Shown piece after piece: positions 6,801 through 9,281 of a DNA stretch of 9,281 nt. The DNA lies in assembly GCA_014377495.1 (NCBI GenBank), contig JACMPN010000059.1:1-9281 (forward strand). Direction: 5' to 3'. Origin of the DNA: Candidatus Sericytochromatia bacterium (GTDB taxonomy: Bacteria; Cyanobacteriota; Sericytochromatia; JACMPN01). Position numbers and translations under genes: made by a program. The notes under the pieces are model-generated. The model did not search any database. It saw only the letters and a program-made list of their open reading frames with translations, and was not told where the DNA came from. Each line of letters opens with the position of its first letter. Position 1 is the stretch's first letter.

Positions 6801-6835
6801 GCAGTGCAAATTTGTTTTGAGACGTGCTGCACTGC
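6801..6835. repeat. 8-bp inverted repeat next to the promoter, possible operator
   Basis: GCAGTGCA at 6801-6808 and TGCACTGC at 6828-6835 are perfect reverse complements separated by 19 bases. The pair sits directly upstream of the -35 element of the tryptophan-rich gene, the usual place for an activator site. Read as minus-strand RNA it could also form a hairpin followed by TTCTTT, a weak terminator for whatever was transcribed from the cytochrome relic upstream. Confidence 0.5.
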
Positions 6836-6951
6836 CCGGATGGGCACCTTCGGCAAAGGGTTTGCAGCATGCAGCGATCACGATAACGCCCTGTACGTGC
6901 TTTGACGCACCAAAACGGGACTGACATGCAGCAGGCCTCTTTTGTCAGCGC

Positions 6952-7444
6952 CTAACGACCGCCAGTGGCCTTGGGCGGGACTGATTGCAGATATCGCCAG
7001 GTGGCGGTGATTTCTTCGTCCTTCATCTGGCCGGCCAGCTTCCAAGGCATGAATGGGTGGATCGACGACTCGTCTGGACGGATACCGGTGCACAATGCCT
7101 TGACGAAGTCGGGTTGAGACCACTTGCCCAGCGGCCCGGCTTGGGTGAGATTGGCCGCTGACGGGAAGCTCGGATCGTTCGGGGGCGTGCCGGGCACGCG
7201 ACCGCCGGACAGACCGTTGCCATGACGATCCACGCCTTCGCCGATCGCGCCGTCCGACCCGGATGGCGACGGGATCGACCTCATATCGCCTGTTCAGGCG
7301 GGACCAGGTCGCCGCGCGTACCCCGCCGGCGGCCAGTACCGACAGTCCCACCGGGGCACTGGCGCCCATCCCGATCCAACGAACAGCGGCATGGGCCCCG
7401 GGGACTGCGTGCCCTGTGGCGGCTTGCAAATAGGCCTTGGCCAC
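6952..7444 (-). pseudogene. Degraded membrane-anchored cytochrome c gene
   Basis: Relic of a c-type cytochrome, in two reading frames. The N-terminal part (frame from 7444) shows a membrane anchor and stalk, VRWIGMGASAPVGLSVLAAG then SRLNRRYEVDPVAIRV, ending near 7256. The C-terminal part, one frame over and beginning near 7257, reads SDGAIGEGVDRHGNGLSGG, then phrases typical of this family: AANLTQAGPLGKWSQPDFVKAL, IHPFMPWKLAGQMKDEEI and WRYLQSVPP. Joining the two gives the normal order of domains. Two lesions are visible: a frameshift at about 7256-7262, and loss of the haem-attachment CxxCH, of which only HGNG remains. About nine or ten residues before that His seem to be missing compared with relatives (from memory of the family). 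Intact relatives are periplasmic electron carriers. A working haem protein cannot be made from this copy unless the sequence has errors. Confidence 0.75.
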
Positions 7445-7551
7445 ACGTCACGCATGGGGTGCCAAGACGCCACGCCCGCGCAGCTTCTTGCCTGGCTTTG
7501 TATTGCTTTGCCACAGCTTACACGGACTTGTCTAATCCCTGTGCGCACACG

Positions 7552-7582
7552 AAAAGCCGGTGATCCAACATGGATCACCGGC
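7552..7582 (-). terminator. Intrinsic terminator of tRNA-Val
   Basis: A perfect 11-pair stem, 7556-7566 with 7572-7582 (GCCGGTGATCC arms), with a five-base loop and TTTT on the minus strand at 7552-7555. It lies 12 bases beyond the tRNA 3' end. Confidence 0.9.
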
Positions 7583-7593
7583 CTAAAACTGAA

Positions 7594-7670
<77 letters not shown>

Positions 7671-7705
7671 CGGATGGGGTGTCCGCCGCTTCGGCCGACA
7701 GATAC

Positions 7706-7734
7706 GGTTTACCATCCGTACCGCCCGCTGTCAA
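7706..7734 (-). promoter_or_regulatory. Probable promoter of tRNA-Val
   Basis: A perfect -35 TTGACA (7729-7734), a 17-base spacer and a weaker -10 TAAACC (7706-7711), about 36 bases before the mature tRNA 5' end. It faces away from the acyl-CoA synthetase gene. Confidence 0.55.
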
Positions 7735-7780
7735 AGGGCAACATTCTTTGCATGACCGCCTATGCGCTCACCCACAGGCT

Positions 7781-7808
7781 TTGGCCCCAGCCGATTTTTT
7801 GTTATGGT
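7781..7808 (+). promoter_or_regulatory. Possible promoter of the acyl-CoA synthetase gene
   Basis: TTGGCC (7781-7786), a 16-base spacer and TATGGT (7803-7808), after a T-run; each box matches four of six consensus positions. It would give a leader of about 50 bases. A FadR-type operator was not recognised. Confidence 0.35.
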
Positions 7809-7865
7809 AAACCCCTGAATAAGGTCATAGAACCGACCAACCCATTTCGCACGAGAGGGAACACG

Positions 7866-9281
7866 ATGAAACGCACGATCGCCACCATGTTTCAGGATGT
7901 GGCCAAGCGCGGCGCCGACCGTCCGGCCATCTTGTACAAGTCGAATGGCGCCTACGCACCGATCACCTGGCGCCAGTACAGCGCCAAAGTCGATCAGTTG
8001 GCCAACTGGCTGATGTCGGTCGGCCTGGAAGCAGGCGATCGGGTGGCGCTCCTGTGCGAGACCCGTTATGAGTGGTTGGTATCCGATATGGCGATGCACC
8101 AGGCGGGTCTGGTCAACGTCCCGATCTATCCGACGCTGACGTCCGCCCAGGCGGCCTATATCCTGCAGGACTCCGGCGCCCAGACGGTCATCGTGTCTGA
8201 CCGCAAACTGCTGGATAAGGTGCTGGAGATCGTCGACAGCTGTCCTGACTTGCGGGAGATCGTGTTGATCGGCGAACAATCACCGGCTCAAGAAGGCCGG
8301 ACCATTCACCGTTGGGACGACTGCCTGAGCAAGGGTGCCGCAATGGAAGGGGAGATGGGGCCGCAACGGTCGGCCCGTCAGGCCCAGATGGATCCGGATG
8401 CCATGTGTTCGATCATCTACACCAGCGGCACGACCGGCAACCCCAAGGGCGTGATGCTCAGCCACCACAACTTTCTGTCACAGGCGACGACGATCATCCC
8501 CCTGGCTGGCCTGGTTCCCGAAGACACGTCGATCAGCTTTTTGCCCCTGTCACACGTCCTGGAGCGGGTCGTCTATTACGCCATGACGCAGACCGGGGCG
8601 ACGATCGGCTTTGCCCAGAGCATCGACACGGTGGCTGCCAACCTCATGGAATTGCGCCCGACGATCATGGCGACGGTGCCGCGCCTGCTCGAAAAGGTCT
8701 ATGGCCGGATCAACGACGGCATCCAGGCCGGATCACCGTTCAAGCAAAAACTGTTCGGCTGGGCCACCAGTGTCGGCCGCCGTCACCGTCTGGAAAACAA
8801 GCCCCAAGGCCTGCAGTACACCGTGGCCGACAAGCTGGTCTTCAGCAAGATCCGGGATCGCCTCGGCGGCCGGATGCGGATCATCGTCTGCGGCGGCGCC
8901 CCGATGATCAAAGAGATCGGCGAGTTTTTTCATATCGCCGGCCTGGCGGTCTGCGAGGGCTACGGCCTGACCGAGACCAGCCCGGTCATCTCGTTGAATC
9001 TGCCCGGCAAGGTCCGCTTTGGCACCGTTGGTCCGGTGATCCCCGAAGTGACGGTGAAAATCGCCGAATTGGGCGAGATCTGCGTCAAGGGACCGAACGT
9101 CATGCTGGGTTACTACAAGCTGCCCGAGGCCAATCAGGATGCCATCGATGCCGACGGCTGGTTCCACACGGGTGACGTGGGCGAGTTGGACGCCGACGGG
9201 TATCTCAAGATCACCGATCGCATCAAGGAGCTGATCATCCTGGCCAATGGCAAGAACGGTGCCCCGGCACCGATCGAGGAC
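7866..9281 (+). CDS. Long-chain acyl-CoA synthetase (AMP-forming), C-terminus cut by the window edge
   Basis: Enzyme that activates fatty acids to acyl-CoA through an acyl-AMP intermediate, using ATP and CoA; it feeds beta-oxidation or lipid synthesis. The frame is open for 472 codons to the right edge; relatives are about 600 residues, so roughly 130 are missing. The ATP-binding loop YTSGTTGNPKGVMLSH is at 185-200, FLPLSHVLER at 225-234, the adenylate motif EGYGLTETSP at 364-373, GWFHTGD at 431-437 and the hinge region ITDRIKELIIL at 449-459. The last visible segment, GKNGAPAPIE (462-471), corresponds to the GKNVAPQPIE of many relatives, with two changes. The start is ATG 7866 after GAGAGGGA at 7853-7860. 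It resembles the FadD15-like group of bacterial long-chain ligases, but chain-length preference cannot be read here. It is preceded by a divergent tRNA and looks monocistronic at its 5' end. Confidence 0.95.
   Translation, partial: MKRTIATMFQDVAKRGADRPAILYKSNGAYAPITWRQYSAKVDQLANWLMSVGLEAGDRVALLCETRYEWLVSDMAMHQAGLVNVPIYPTLTSAQAAYILQDSGAQTVIVSDRKLLDKVLEIVDSCPDLREIVLIGEQSPAQEGRTIHRWDDCLSKGAAMEGEMGPQRSARQAQMDPDAMCSIIYTSGTTGNPKGVMLSHHNFLSQATTIIPLAGLVPEDTSISFLPLSHVLERVVYYAMTQTGATIGFAQSIDTVAANLMELRPTIMATVPRLLEKVYGRINDGIQAGSPFKQKLFGWATSVGRRHRLENKPQGLQYTVADKLVFSKIRDRLGGRMRIIVCGGAPMIKEIGEFFHIAGLAVCEGYGLTETSPVISLNLPGKVRFGTVGPVIPEVTVKIAELGEICVKGPNVMLGYYKLPEANQDAIDADGWFHTGDVGELDADGYLKITDRIKELIILANGKNGAPAPIED

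Noticed and set aside
8312..9175. 287-residue plus-strand open frame within the acyl-CoA synthetase
   Set aside because: Shifted frame of the real gene, whose own frame shows every adenylate-forming motif.

Overview
The window is visibly GC-rich DNA from a bacterium. CstA with its YbdD partner, a fermentative-type D-lactate dehydrogenase, a membrane-anchored cytochrome c relic, sigma70-like promoters and a CCA-encoding tRNA together suggest a Gram-negative, proteobacterium-like host. That is inference, and I cannot name the species. Both ends of the window cut through genes.

Layout, left to right. Positions 1-1874 (minus strand) hold a two-gene ABC exporter operon: a LolD/MacB-type ATPase followed by an overlapping FtsX-type permease that runs off the left edge. 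Positions 1875-2611 contain no convincing protein gene. This stretch carries two short direct repeats just upstream of the exporter, several hairpins, and a textbook UUCG-loop terminator at 2455-2480, so it may encode a small RNA or a regulated leader of the next gene. Positions 2612-3610 (plus) encode a D-lactate dehydrogenase, LdhA. It converges, with a 10-base gap, on a minus-strand pair: cstA (3800-5821) followed by the 60-residue ybdD (3621-3803), the two joined by an ATGA overlap.

Positions 5822-6094 are a short intergenic region with a hairpin terminator. Positions 6095-6736 (minus) encode an unrecognised tryptophan-rich protein with a strong consensus promoter and an 8-bp inverted repeat next to it. 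Positions 6952-7444 (minus) are the remains of a membrane-anchored cytochrome c gene, frameshifted and lacking its haem-attachment CxxC. A tRNA-Val(GAC) gene lies at 7594-7670 (minus) with its own terminator and promoter. An AMP-forming long-chain acyl-CoA synthetase runs from 7866 off the right edge on the plus strand.

Functional links. CstA-family carriers import pyruvate or peptides, and LdhA reduces pyruvate to D-lactate, so the convergent pair may share pyruvate as a metabolite (inference). The other genes look like independent transcription units. I found no CRISPR array, insertion sequence or clear multi-gene novel system. The most interesting unexplained parts are the structured 2174-2480 region and the promoter/inverted-repeat/orphan-gene unit at 6095-6835.
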